This document shows, piece by piece, positions 1 to 11,400 of a stretch of DNA of 64,000 nt (positions are counted from its first letter, which is position 1; each line of letters opens with the position of its first letter). The notes below the pieces were generated by a model, which was not told where the DNA came from, did no database searches, and saw only the letters and a list, made by a program, of their open reading frames with translations. The translations under genes were made by a program, and so were the position numbers. The stretch is from Rhyacophila brunnea (Eukaryota; Arthropoda; Insecta; Trichoptera; Rhyacophilidae), in assembly GCA_022495005.1 (NCBI GenBank), contig JAGYXB010000518.1:554483-618482 (forward strand). Direction: 5' to 3'.

Positions 1-374
1 AAAACTATGTTGTTACACAAGTTAGCAGCTTCTTTGCATCGTCAATATACGCAGCACATTTATAGAAACAAATAAATGTAAGTATAACAATTATTTGGCT
101 TAATTTACCCCTAGTTCTTGCTCCCTGATCTAAGAGGTTTCACTATGTAGAATATTTTTTCTAGATTTTTAAATCATTGTCAATTTTATTAACACAATGA
201 TTTAATTCAAAATTAACCTAACGTTTAAATTATTTCTGGAAAATTGGCTGTAACTAGTACAATATTTTTTTTGATAATTTTGCAAAGGTTTAACTTTAGA
301 TTTAGAACGTTAACATTTTTCGTTATGTTTGTTCGGAATGGAAAAGTTTCGAAACAGCAGTATCTAAAATCGGT

Positions 375-1066
375 CTAAAAGTGGTCGGCAACCTTTTGAG
401 AGACTGGGTAAAAAAATCAATTTTGAAAAAATAATTTTGTTATTGGATAAAAGTTCGAAACAAGTTTTTAATATTAACAAAAACAATTTTATTTTTATAA
501 AATAAAAGTATATAGATACATATGCATACATTCGCAGAGTGTTCTGGACACATTTAATGTTGAACCAAATGTTGGTAATAGAGCAAATGAAATTTTCTTT
601 AAGCATGAAAATTGTTGTGGTAATGACGCCCAGCATGATGGTATTACAGTCATGTGATCGTGTTCTGTGTTTTCAAGATGCTGGCAAAGATATTTAAATT
701 TATCTGTCCATTTGAACTGAACATTTGAATTCAATGTATTCTAATTCCAGATTATTTATTTCAAGATATTCAAAATATTTAAGCTCAAGCTCTCCCTTAA
801 TCCTCATCCGGTTTTATAATAAAGCCAAACATTGGAACATACCTACGTCTTTAAATCATCAAATCTCGCGTCGAATTCCGTTTTTATAGCGATGATATAT
901 TTCACAATTATATTTAAATCTACATCTTCAATTCCTTCGTGTGTTTTTCAAATACAGATAAATCTAAACAAAAACCTTTCCAACATATTTTCATGTTTTC
1001 TTGGTCGGTAACTCAAATTGTTTTAGTGGGTAATTCAATTACCCGCGGGTAGTGGTTGCCGATCAC
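375..1066 (-). pseudogene. Decayed hAT (ZBED-like) transposase C-terminal fragment
   Basis: Minus-strand frames, broken by stops and shifts, show the dimerisation-region signature of hAT transposases: a stretch resembling TEFDARFDDLK, then ELEYIEF, CWASLPQQFSCLKKISFALL and FGST followed by LCECMHMYL. The ends carry imperfect inverted repeats AGTGGTCGGCAACC (375-390) and GGTTGCCGATCACTG (about 1052-1066), the GTCGGCAACC type common in hAT elements. Family assignment is from motif recall. Confidence 0.6.
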
Positions 1067-1734
1067 TGATCTAGATTTTAGAGCGTTTTACTGAAGATTC
1101 CTTGGTCAAATATGAGATCAACGCAATGAAAATGAAACGAATTGGTGGCTTAATTCACGAGACATAAATATTTGAAGTTTCAATTAATCATTACACAAGA
1201 AGAAACAATGTAATACTTATTTGAATTTTTTGGTTTCGTGCTTTATTTTGTATTTCTTTAATAATCTGTAGGTATTCATGGTAATGGAACATCGACATTA
1301 TCAAAAGATAATAATATTCGATATCAAAAATATATTGATTTGAATTCAGATTTCACTGATAAAATCTATAATTTTACAATCAAGTAATGATGCATGACGA
1401 TATTCTCTAAATATTGCTGGAATCTACCTCATTTGAATAACAAGGGAATCGGAAAAGCTAATAAAAGATAATGTTCGTATATTTTTTAATTACTTTGTTG
1501 AATAATGCTCACTTTCATAAATATTTAATCTCTCAATGAAGACGGGCATCTTTCCGGAAACGTGGAAGATGTCAAAGGTTATTACAATTCATCAGAGAGG
1601 TGGTACCTACACAGTCATCAGTATATATCTACAGGTCGGTAGCTGATACATATCGCTGTACCATTAAAAGTTTTAAGTTTTGTGATATTATCTACTATAC
1701 AGACATATATATTATAGATCACAAAATGTATAAT

Positions 1735-1998
1735 ATATCGTCTCTGTTCTGGCAGAACACACTAACCGGAGAATACTAGTTTTGAGTAATTTGACTTTGA
1801 AGTTGTTAAAATGTTTGAAATGATCTATCATGTGATTTTATTAAGTAATCGTAAAAATGATGACTTTAAAATAAAGACTGTTTATTTATTAAGAAGGTTT
1901 CCAGACGGTAAAGTTTGAAATAAGGAACATTTTCGTATAACTAACTCAATATGTCATTTTTTCGAATTAGTATCTTCTGCCAGAACAGTGACGATATA
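1735..1998. mobile_element. Short MITE with ~25-bp terminal inverted repeats
   Basis: Left end TATATCGTCTCTGTTCTGG and right end complement TATATCGTCACTGTTCTGG match at all but one base and continue with CAGAA. The interior is AT-rich and non-coding. The superfamily is not clear. Confidence 0.6.
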
Positions 1999-2105
1999 TA
2001 TATGTATAATAATGTATATTCTTTTTACCACGACAACTGACCATCAAGCACAATGTCAGTAGTGTAGAGAAACTAGAATGCAGTAGTAGAAGCGAAACGA
2101 TCACA

Positions 2106-2215
2106 TAATACCCAGACTTTGAGTAAACCACAATAGTTGTTTCATGATGTCACCGGGAATTACCTGGGTGATGACCCAGCGTCTTACGCACTGGACCACG
2201 GGGGCAGCCGTCTTG
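2106..2215 (-). repeat. tRNA-derived SINE-like fragment
   Basis: On the minus strand GTGGTCCAGTGCGTAAG resembles a pol III A box, in a sequence ending near a run complementary to CCAGACTTTGAGTAAA. The same CAGACTTTGAGTAAA word and a CCGGGTATCGACCCG-type arm recur at 38.04-38.17 kb, so both probably belong to one family. Confidence 0.35.
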
Positions 2216-2986
2216 ACATAATCATACATATCCTGATTTCTCTAGAACATGAGACATTCACAACGAAAACACACCTGATGATTTGTTTGTTCCCATAATC
2301 TCAATGATATCAAGCGATTTGCCTATATGCAGCATTAAAAGGTTTCAATTATCAATTTGCTTGCATTCATCGTATCAATAAGTCATAAATAAGGTCAATC
2401 GTTAAGTGTATCAAGAAATGACTTACGTGATGAATTAATACTTCTCCTATGGTCAATTTTATGGCAAAATTTAATGAGCGGATAATTCAAAAACCTACTG
2501 GCCGATGAGAATAATTTCCAAAAAGATTGTATATGTCAAAGGTTGAACGATTATCTTTAGTGAAAAAAATGTAACGTAACCAAGCAAACGCACAATCAGA
2601 ATCAAATAGTATTGGTTTTCTGGACAAAAAACTAATGACACATTTATTATTTCATTTTTCGTAAAGTAATATAAAACAGTAAAGATATGCAAACAAGGAA
2701 AACCCTAAGAGAAGCAGGGTATAAACGTTGGAAGAATAGAAAAAAACCTATAATGTCCGCTGTCTAATAATTATGCTGTGGATCTTTTTTGCTCTCATTT
2801 TCAATAGCAAGTCAGTAATAATTATTGTAAAAAATAAAATTGTTTGTACAAAATGATGAGCGTTAGTTTTTATTAAAATACTACTTTAGTAGGTGGGTAA
2901 TAAAAAACTGAAACTTATCATTTGCCTAGGAAATAATTTAAATCATGAATATACGTCATATTATATATCAATACCATGGCCCGGGG

Positions 2987-3890
2987 CTGACAGGGTTCTA
3001 GCCTGGGGCCCGGACTTAGGAAGGGCCTGGCGTGGTGGGTCAACCATATAAGTGAGATAAGCACACATCACAAATTGATATAAAATTGACGTAAAAAAGT
3101 GGCCTGCGGCGTTAATTTACTTAAAATGTTAATGTTAATTATGGTTTAAAACATGTAGTTATGCCAATAATATGCCAACATATAGTAGTAGTAAACAATT
3201 GAATAAATCAAGTGGATGTATTAAAAAATCTTTTTTTTTGTTAACTGTCAATATTCATGTTGGAACTGCATTGTATTGTTGTTTAATTTAATAAAACGCA
3301 TTTTTTTGTAGTACTTAATTGATTTATTGATAATATTGTTTATTTTATTATTTTTTATATATTTTTTATTGTAAAATTTGACTAATCATAAATATTTGTT
3401 GTTATTAATGTTATTGTAAGTGTTGATTGTTTCATATTTTGTGTTTTGTTAATATTTTAAAATAATTTGTTTAGTGCCCCTGATGTAGTATGAAATATTA
3501 ATTTCCATCCTCATTAGTTTTAAATTAATTTGTTATTGGGAAGGTATTATTGGACGGATTAATTTATGTACCTATTGATATATTATTTCTGTCGCTTTGA
3601 TAAATATTGTTTTTAAAAAAATGTATTCTGTTGAACATGTCCCTCTGAGGCGGACGAAACCGGTCCTAATTTATTGATTATAAGTGGAATAAGTACTACA
3701 AAAAATGCATTTTTCTAAATTAAACAACAATATTAAAAAATCGACAAAAAATATTTAATTTTACCTCGAACACCATTTGGAAGACGTTACTGTAGAGCAC
3801 CATACTGCATTTAATCTTAGTGATAGGTAGGAGGCCTAACAAACACCCTGGCCTGGGGACCCGCTTCAGGGTGTGGGGGTGTGAGGGTGT
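2987..3890 (+). repeat. GC-rich-ended repeat, copy 1 (with nested foldback element)
   Basis: Starts TGACAGGGTTCTAGCCTGG and runs through AAAAAAGTGGCCTGCGGCG. The complement of 56.23-56.60 kb shows the same order of words (AACAGGGATCAAGCCTGG, GAGATAAACACACA, AAAAAGTCGCCTGCGG). The right end ACCCGCTTCAGGGTGTGGGG matches the other copy's CCCGTTTCAGGATGTGGGGG in complement. The element is interrupted at about 3235-3720 by a different repeat. Confidence 0.5.
3240..3720 (+). mobile_element. Foldback element with hammerhead-like motif, copy 1
   Basis: Shares GTTAACTGTCAAT, GGAACTGCATTGTATTGTTG and AATAAAACGCATTTTTTTG with the element at 8.90-9.13 kb. It closes with the inverted arm TAAGTACTACAAAAAATGCA and TTAAACAAC. 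Its right part has TTGAACATGTCC, a loop, then GGACGAAACCGGTCC (3629-3666). Confidence 0.55.
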
Positions 3891-5651
3891 GATCAATACC
3901 TATATACAAGTATATGAGGTGTTCCGAAATAATATGTAGGTGTGTTCAATAATGAATTCTTCGTTATAAAATCTTAGATAATATTATGTCTTAAAACAGT
4001 TTAATTAAAAAATATCATAAATATTCTTAATTTACACTAACTAATAGATTGCCATCCCCCAACAATGGGCATAAAACCATATAACATGAGTAAATGAAAA
4101 CAACGACAATGAGGAATGTATAATTCAGTCAATTACCAACATATTTTTTATTCAGAGATCAATCAAAAAGATATCATCATTGTTTGTCATACTAATGAGT
4201 AATGATAGAAAATATAATACTTATTACCACGTTTTTATTAGCTCGTATTCTTGTTTGTCCGGTATAGATTTTTTCTTGTGTGTCCAGTACAGTACAGATT
4301 TGTATTGGACGATTGAATATTTTTAACTAACTTCCCGACTAGCTAGACAGTTGAAACTTTTAGAATATATCAGAACACGACGACAATGCATTATTTTAAT
4401 ACTTTTAGACATTTTTAAGCAGAATTGAATTCATTTTCAGTTAATTCTATTTGTATGGAAAGGTATTATTGTTGGTTCTAAGGGGGTCCTAGCAACTAAA
4501 TTATTAATATATACGTGCGTTACTATGGAAATCAATATGAAATGTCAAAATGACATTTCAGTATTCTATATTATTATTCAGTATATCGATCAAGTACAAT
4601 AAAAAGATTTTTATTAATAGATAGAATTGTCAAGTATAAATTATGATTCAACAGAAAATTTAAAAACGTGGTATATAAAAAGTTATTTTTATCTTGTAAT
4701 TATTTTTATTTTGCTTTGGTAACTAGGCATATTATTATTGAATAGCTGAAAACGCCAATTACGAATTTGCGTGCATTAGAACGTTGTACCTACTAATTGT
4801 TAGGAACCACATTCCACTGTTAGTCAAATAATATATCAATATCGAATATCACGATAGCCACTTTGAAAATAGCTCCCGATTTCAAGATAATTTTACAAGT
4901 GAAAGAATCTGAATTATTAGGTTTGTCGAAAAGTATAAAAAATTGTGTACACACGAAACATAAATGAAACAGTTTGCTTTGAATTTCAGTTTCGGGAAAA
5001 TCTACCAATTGGTACTCCGACTTCACCAATATAAAATATACGTTGGTTGAAGAATTTTACCGTATTATAACATATTATTTTAAATATATTATATAATTAA
5101 AAAAGGTTTAGTAAGTTTTTTTCGAAAGTCACAAAGATTTTTTAATAGGTGGGTAATATTTTTATGTAAAAATGTTTTAATATTTAATTATAAACAAACA
5201 TCTGTTTTTCTAAAATATAAAAATGTGTAGGTAAGAAGATACCACCTTCTTTAATTTTTATAAAGTTCGATATTTTTGAAAATTAAACATAAAATACATC
5301 AAAGCCATGAATTATTATTTAAAAAATCTCTTTTTGACCTACGAAATAACTAGAAAATAATCTGTAGTAATCTGAGATCCATAGATTTATATTATGGGTT
5401 TTCTTTAATTGTACTTAAATTGTTTTTTAAATCTATTTAGAATATTTTTATATATCTATGGATTGAAAAATAAAAACACTTACTTAAATAATATCTCCCT
5501 GGTAGAATTGGCATAGCTATGCACTTCGCCTCTAGTTAATGTCAGTAAATATTTTACACAACAATACTAGAAATGGTGCATGTGGTGCGGATGTGTTGCA
5601 ATTTCGTTTCCATCACAGAGAGTAGAGTAGAGAACGGATTTAATGTAGGTA

Positions 5652-7973
5652 AGGTGCATTGGGGTAATTCCGAATATGGGTATATTCCGAAAGTTCAAAA
5701 ATTCTACCAATCGAAGCGATATTTTCCTATTGGCAACATTTAGTCTAGACACCATGTTCATTGTGCTCGCCTCGACAGTCGTCGCTAGTCGCTAGTGTCA
5801 ACAATGCGTGAATACCATCAAGTTTTTTCGGAGAAGTGTTTTTCGCGCCATTTTTGCTGATTCGTAATTACCCCAACTTACATATCTCGGAATTCTGGTA
5901 AGTTATTTGAATAAGTGATTGCTTTTACGATAGATTATCGTTTTTTACGAATTGTGAGAGGAACACAATGTCCTAGCTCTGTTTTTAATTTTTTTTCGGA
6001 AATACCCCTTTGGGGTTATTCCAATATATATTCATTCCGCAATAGCCCACTTAACTTTTTCATAGTAATTGGCAGTGCTTCTCAATCTGTAAAAATACTA
6101 AAATTATATCTAATTTAGATGTACATAATATACTTAATTAAATTAATATTAAAGTAAGTAAATTTAGCGTCGTCCTAATAAGAAGCTATCGCACGTCCTA
6201 TTATATATAATCTTGGGTAAGTGCGGTAACATCAGCCTTCACTTAACAGCATAACTAGTGTATCCGACATCATGAGCGAATATAGCGATTCTGATATTAT
6301 AGATTATCTTGATTTTGAAGTATTGATGGATGAATACTCTGAAGATGATTTTAAAATATACATGGAAGAACCAAGGTCACAAAAAAAACAAAAGATGTGA
6401 AATATGGTGAAAGTTTAACTGACGAAAAGATGCTCACCAACAACGATTCAAATTCTCTCTGTACTAAGAGTAAAGGTGTTGGCAAAAAAGTAAAGGTAAA
6501 GAAAATCAAGCGGATAAAACAGACAAAAAAAAACGAAGAGAAAAGACACATTGAAAGAGATGACAAAGACAACGTTGATGTTTTTATAAATGGAAAAAAA
6601 ATATCACAACTAGAGAAGACTCAGAAGAAAAGGGCAAAGATGAACAACTGCTACTAAAACTGAAAAATAAAAATATAGTATCCAAAACTCAAGAAAAAGA
6701 CCCTCAAGAAGAAGGAAAATTACAAATTAAATGATTCAGTGCTTGTCAGATATTCAATCAGAAAAAAATGGAGGTACTTTATTGGGTTCATAGAAGAAAT
6801 AATAAAACATGAGGAAACATACTTCTCTATCAACTTCTTAAAAACTATGAGACCACAGCAGTAGCTAACCTTTATTACGACCAAAAGAAAAGATAGTGAC
6901 AAAGTTCCAGAGTCATTATAGTGAAGAAGATAGATATACAAAAAAAAGTGCTGGTGAAAAAGAATATTACTTATGTAATGATAAAGATAGAATTTATTTT
7001 GACTGATTGCGTACCAAACCAATAGATCATTAGTATGTATATGTGAGGCTTTCAGACCGTGTCTTAATCAATTCTGTTATATTTTTTAACAGTGTAGCCC
7101 GCATTTTAGTTTTAGGTTTGCTAGCAGGAATAAATTATAAGTTTATGCCATAAAAGTAGATGAAAATGATTAAAAAGACAAGTTCCGACTTTGATTTACC
7201 ATTTTTAATGTTGACTAATTTAATTGTATGGGTATGAAGAAAGTTTATTTTGCTATGCAAAAAGCAGTAAGTAAACAAAGACATCTTTATAAAAAATATT
7301 GTTCTATCAAGGTAGGCAAATAAGAATGTAGACTCAAATAAAAATTGATTTTTAAAATTATCACTTTCTTTGATTTTCCTCGTCTTTATTTTATTGATTG
7401 AAGGTGGTAGGTACTTGTGTCATATTGAGATATTTTTTCTCATTATTTGTCACCGGTGGGAACAAAACTGGTAGTGACAACCGGGAATAAACCTGCTCTA
7501 CTCCATCCCGTTCCACAATCCCTATAATCCTAAGTACTTAACTGAAATGTTGAGAACCACTATCTTTTTTTGGGGTAATTCCGAACTAATAGTATCAAAA
7601 GTTAGGGATTATAGAAACTATTAACAAAATTGATGATATTTTGTGTTAGGAGTAATTACGGTCGAAAAAGAAAGGTAAACCTTCGGTCAAAGTGCAATAA
7701 AATCAACTTTTGAATAATTTCGGAATTACCCCAAGATAGTTCGTAATTTCCCCAATACCAAAAAAAAAATGACTCAATATTTCAAATTCTCAATTTAAAG
7801 AACCCAACTATATATTCAAGAATCTAATATATATTTATCATACATCTTTTCTTTAAGTACACAGAGGTAAAACAATAATGGCAGTAAATATAAAACACTT
7901 TGAATAATTAACCGAAATATATAACCTCTAGTCATCTCATAGAAATTCCTGTCGGAATTACCCCAATGCACCT
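5652..7973 (+). mobile_element. 2.3-kb DNA transposon, probably pogo/Tc1-mariner-like, decayed
   Basis: Near-perfect terminal inverted repeats AGGTGCATTGGGGTAATTCC and its complement are flanked by TA on both sides (5650-5651 and 7974-7975), the target duplication of Tc1/mariner/pogo elements. Further GGGGTAATTCCGA words in either orientation lie inside (about 5865, 7570, 7730), like subterminal binding sites. A broken coding remnant lies at 6271-7003. Confidence 0.75.
6271..7003 (+). pseudogene. Broken C-terminal part of a pogo-type transposase ORF
   Basis: A reading frame starts MSEYSDSDIIDYLDFEVLMD at 6271, breaks at a TGA, and resumes one frame over as an Asp/Lys-rich segment (6397-6657). 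It then becomes NDSVLVRYSIRKKWRYFIGF, followed by EETYFSINFLK and a KRKDSDKVPES stretch with stops. The order (polar linker, DxVLVxY..KKxxYFxG, FLR, then PExxDxSxV-type tail) is what I know from C-terminal regions of arthropod pogo/Tigger-like transposases. No DDE catalytic region is visible. Confidence 0.45.
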
Positions 7974-8444
7974 TACTTAGATTTTTAGCATGAACGTCAT
8001 AAAGTACCCTGCTTCAAAATCTTAGTCGACAGCGATGGCTTTTACATTTTTATTTATTAATCTGTTCTGTGATACCAGTTTATATCAATTATGATGCAGA
8101 ATCATACTTAAAATATACCTATTATTGCGGTTTTATAAGTTCATTGATTTTTCGTAATTAATATTATTTAATAGGTCAAAATTCTTGATATTCTGTACAT
8201 TTAAAGATTGAAATAATATTAGGTAGCTATAAATTGTATTAATTTTACTGACATGTTTTCATGAGTCCCAAAACTTTTGTTTGCCAACTTTTGATAAAAT
8301 CAATTACACATAAAAATGAGCAATATTCTGTATACAGAATAAAATTAATATCCCATTGCCATCATTACATGACCTAGGAACATCGCCCCCGGCACGACAC
8401 AATTTATTTTTAGTAAAGACTAGCTGAGTGAATGAAATACATAC

Positions 8445-11400
8445 TGTGTAGTATCCTCCGCAAAGGTTCTGCATGATCTGACAGAGCAGCGCCTCCCGTT
8501 GCGAAGGCCTCTGCGGCGGCGGTCGCTTTTTGTGGCGGTTGGCGTGCGCTTTCGGTCCACGCCGATTATTCGCCCCTGATCCTCCTCCGCCTCCCCCGCT
8601 TCCTCCGCTACTCAGGGCATTTGCGGCTTCTTGCTCGGCTAAAATTGAGTCTGCTCTACTCAAAGCGCTCACCAGCCATCCATACAAAAACTCATATAGA
8701 TACCTGCAATTGGATGAACGTCTCTATAAATATTATATTGTTTGGAGGGCATTTTGTGCAATGGAAAGTCTCAACAAAATATGAAAACCATTCGGTGGTC
8801 TCCAGACAAAAATGGAAACAATCTAACAAAATCTACTTTTTCCAACGGCTAAATTATATGAAAAAACTCACCCACACACCGATCACTCATATTCTCTTTT
8901 ATTTTGTTAACTGTCAATTCATGGTGGAACTGCATTGTATTGTTGTTTTTATTTAATAAAACGCATTTTTTTTTGTAGTACTTATTCCACTTTTAATCAA
9001 CAGATTAGGACCAGTTTCGTCCGCCTCAGAGGGACATTTTCAACTCGATGAGGCGGACGAAACCGGTCCTAATCTTTTGATTAAAAGTGGAATAAGTACT
9101 ACAAAAAAAAAAATGCGTTTTATTAAATAAAAACAACACTCATATTCTCTTAATTTGAATGTCACAATTGTATTTGGACCGGTATTTAAAAGTCTACTAG
9201 TAGTATTTGGAGCTAGCATGTTTTTTTTTGTTTTATTATCTGCTTAAATAATGAATAAGAGGCAATCGTTGGGTCCATTCATTGAAACATGTCAGAACAG
9301 AAAACTTTATGCCGATTTACAGATGAAAAATGACATTTCTCAATCAAGTCAAACAGGTCGATCCGGGAGTCTGCTCATATAATTAAAGCACACAACTCAA
9401 TTAACGAAAGAAAACTGGAGTGTTGAAGTGTGAAATGTTAAATTTAACAAAGAACATTTTTAAAATATTCAATCACAAAAAAAATCATTCATGGTTACAA
9501 AAACACTGGTTTTATCGTAATCCACACCAATGTCCAAAATAAGAATAACCAAACTCCTGTAAGAAATACTACTAGTAGGAGGATAAACATATTTTTATAA
9601 ATCATCACATCACGTTGAACTAGAAAATCTTTACTATCAGGATTTAGAAGATCAATTTTTTGTAATAATTAATCTTTATTTCAGGATAAATCTATAATAT
9701 TACTTACTATAAACAAAATAGACATTCAGTGTTTTCCCACTTACCAAAATATGTAATGATACTCATGAACACTGTACAGTTCTAACTCTAGACCAGACAG
9801 CAGGTACATGATCATAATTCTCAGAACGTAGTACAGGATCCAAGTTCCGAAAGACGGTAGATGAGGACGGGGCGGATCCAGTTTGAGAGACAGCTGTCGC
9901 AGAAATCCATCAATATTCTCCGCCTGAAACGAAAACACTTTCGAATAGACGCTTTCAAAGCAACATGATAATAATTTACTATTCATACCGCACATCATAA
10001 AATGCCAAATTCATATTCTTACGTGTTATGTTAGATTTATTTCTAAAGCTGTTAACTTAAAAAGTCGATGCAATATGAAAATGGTATACATCAGAAATGT
10101 CAAATGAATTGTCTCAGATTTAAGAATAATATGTACAGATTAATAAGATAGCAATGTGAAAATAATTCACATGGACAAAGAATTTGAGGCTAGACTCGAT
10201 TTATTATTATTAATGGTCCGGCCATAAAATGTAAAAAAATTCAACCCTCAAATATGACCAAAATTCAATGCACATTTCGTTTATGTGACAAACGGATATG
10301 ATGGTGCATACATAACTATTAAAAATAACATATTCCTTAACATGTGTTTAAGCTTATCGCATATGTCAGCCTCGCCCAGAAGGCATCATAGTACTTCCCA
10401 TTATTTGTATGTTCCCTGATGTGTACTGACATAATATGAGCAGACTTTGCAAGGAGTTAAGACTCAGCTGAACAGGAACAAGGTCATTCATAGTTTAGTC
10501 AGAAATAAACCTCAGCGTTGAAAGGACGTCATTTTAATTCAGTCTAACCTCAAAAACCTCTAACCATCGGGGATTTATTTTAAGAAACGCAATAATTATT
10601 AATTACAATTCTCGGTCGAACGAATATCATTATTATTATTCCCTTCAAACATAACATTTATGCGACGTAACCTGAAACCGGCCGAACGAATACAGGGCTG
10701 TCAAAATAATATCAATCTAATTTTACGTTTTAAAGAGTTACAAATTTAAAGTTAAAAATAGATTACTGTACCGATGGAATAATTACATACTTCCAAGCGT
10801 CAAACGGCATACAACATTCATCTAAAATAATTTTGAAAAGACTAGCTGATTATGTTATGTTATTTTTGTATTGTTCTTATTTTTTTGCTTATCAAAATAT
10901 TTCACATATTATCTGATGATGTGTATTTTGGATATATCGTCATATGTATCTGGTCTCATTAAAATTGCTATTAAGTTGATATAACATAGGAAAATCTGTA
11001 AATCATTAAAATGTTAATTTCGTTATAGTTTTTAATTAAACCGTTGCAATTACATATTAGATTTAAACACTGTTGTACTGTGTGACTTTTATAATATCAG
11101 ATAAAACTGTAGGATGTCAGCAAAAGAGTAAACAAAACCCAGCTCATGGGATAACCGAATGGTAGGCAACTGTATATATTATATTTTCCCGCCAAATTGC
11201 ACACAATTAAAAACAATTTATCATAAAAACAAGTAAGACATCTTCGACAGCCCTGGGTGATTGATTCGATAAAGTCGGCAGTTTTTTTTGTCTTGTTCTC
11301 TGCGATCGCTAGCTTTGAATAAAAAAAAATCTATGGGTGACCATTTTTGATGAGTATAAATTATTTCTTGCATTGGCTTTTATTAATTAATAATTATTGT

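Larger units (their letters stand above)
1..8444. other. Repeat-filled region left of the last visible NAA35 exon
   Basis: AT-rich DNA without a supportable host gene. It holds a hAT remnant, small inverted-repeat elements, a SINE-like piece, a GC-rich repeat with a nested foldback and a 2.3-kb pogo-like element, each listed separately. NAA35 should continue to the left on the minus strand, so this is probably its last intron. 3890-5640 shows nothing recognisable. Confidence 0.5.

Noticed and set aside
1..80. Minus-strand frame with CAAYIDDAKKLL, vaguely like the NAA35 C-terminal AAxxFxxAKxxL segment
   Set aside because: No acceptor upstream, a stop follows at once, and the neighbouring conserved motifs are absent; probably chance.
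6351..6572. Minus-strand Phe/Ser-rich ORF
   Set aside because: Antisense shadow of the Lys/Asp-rich transposase remnant.
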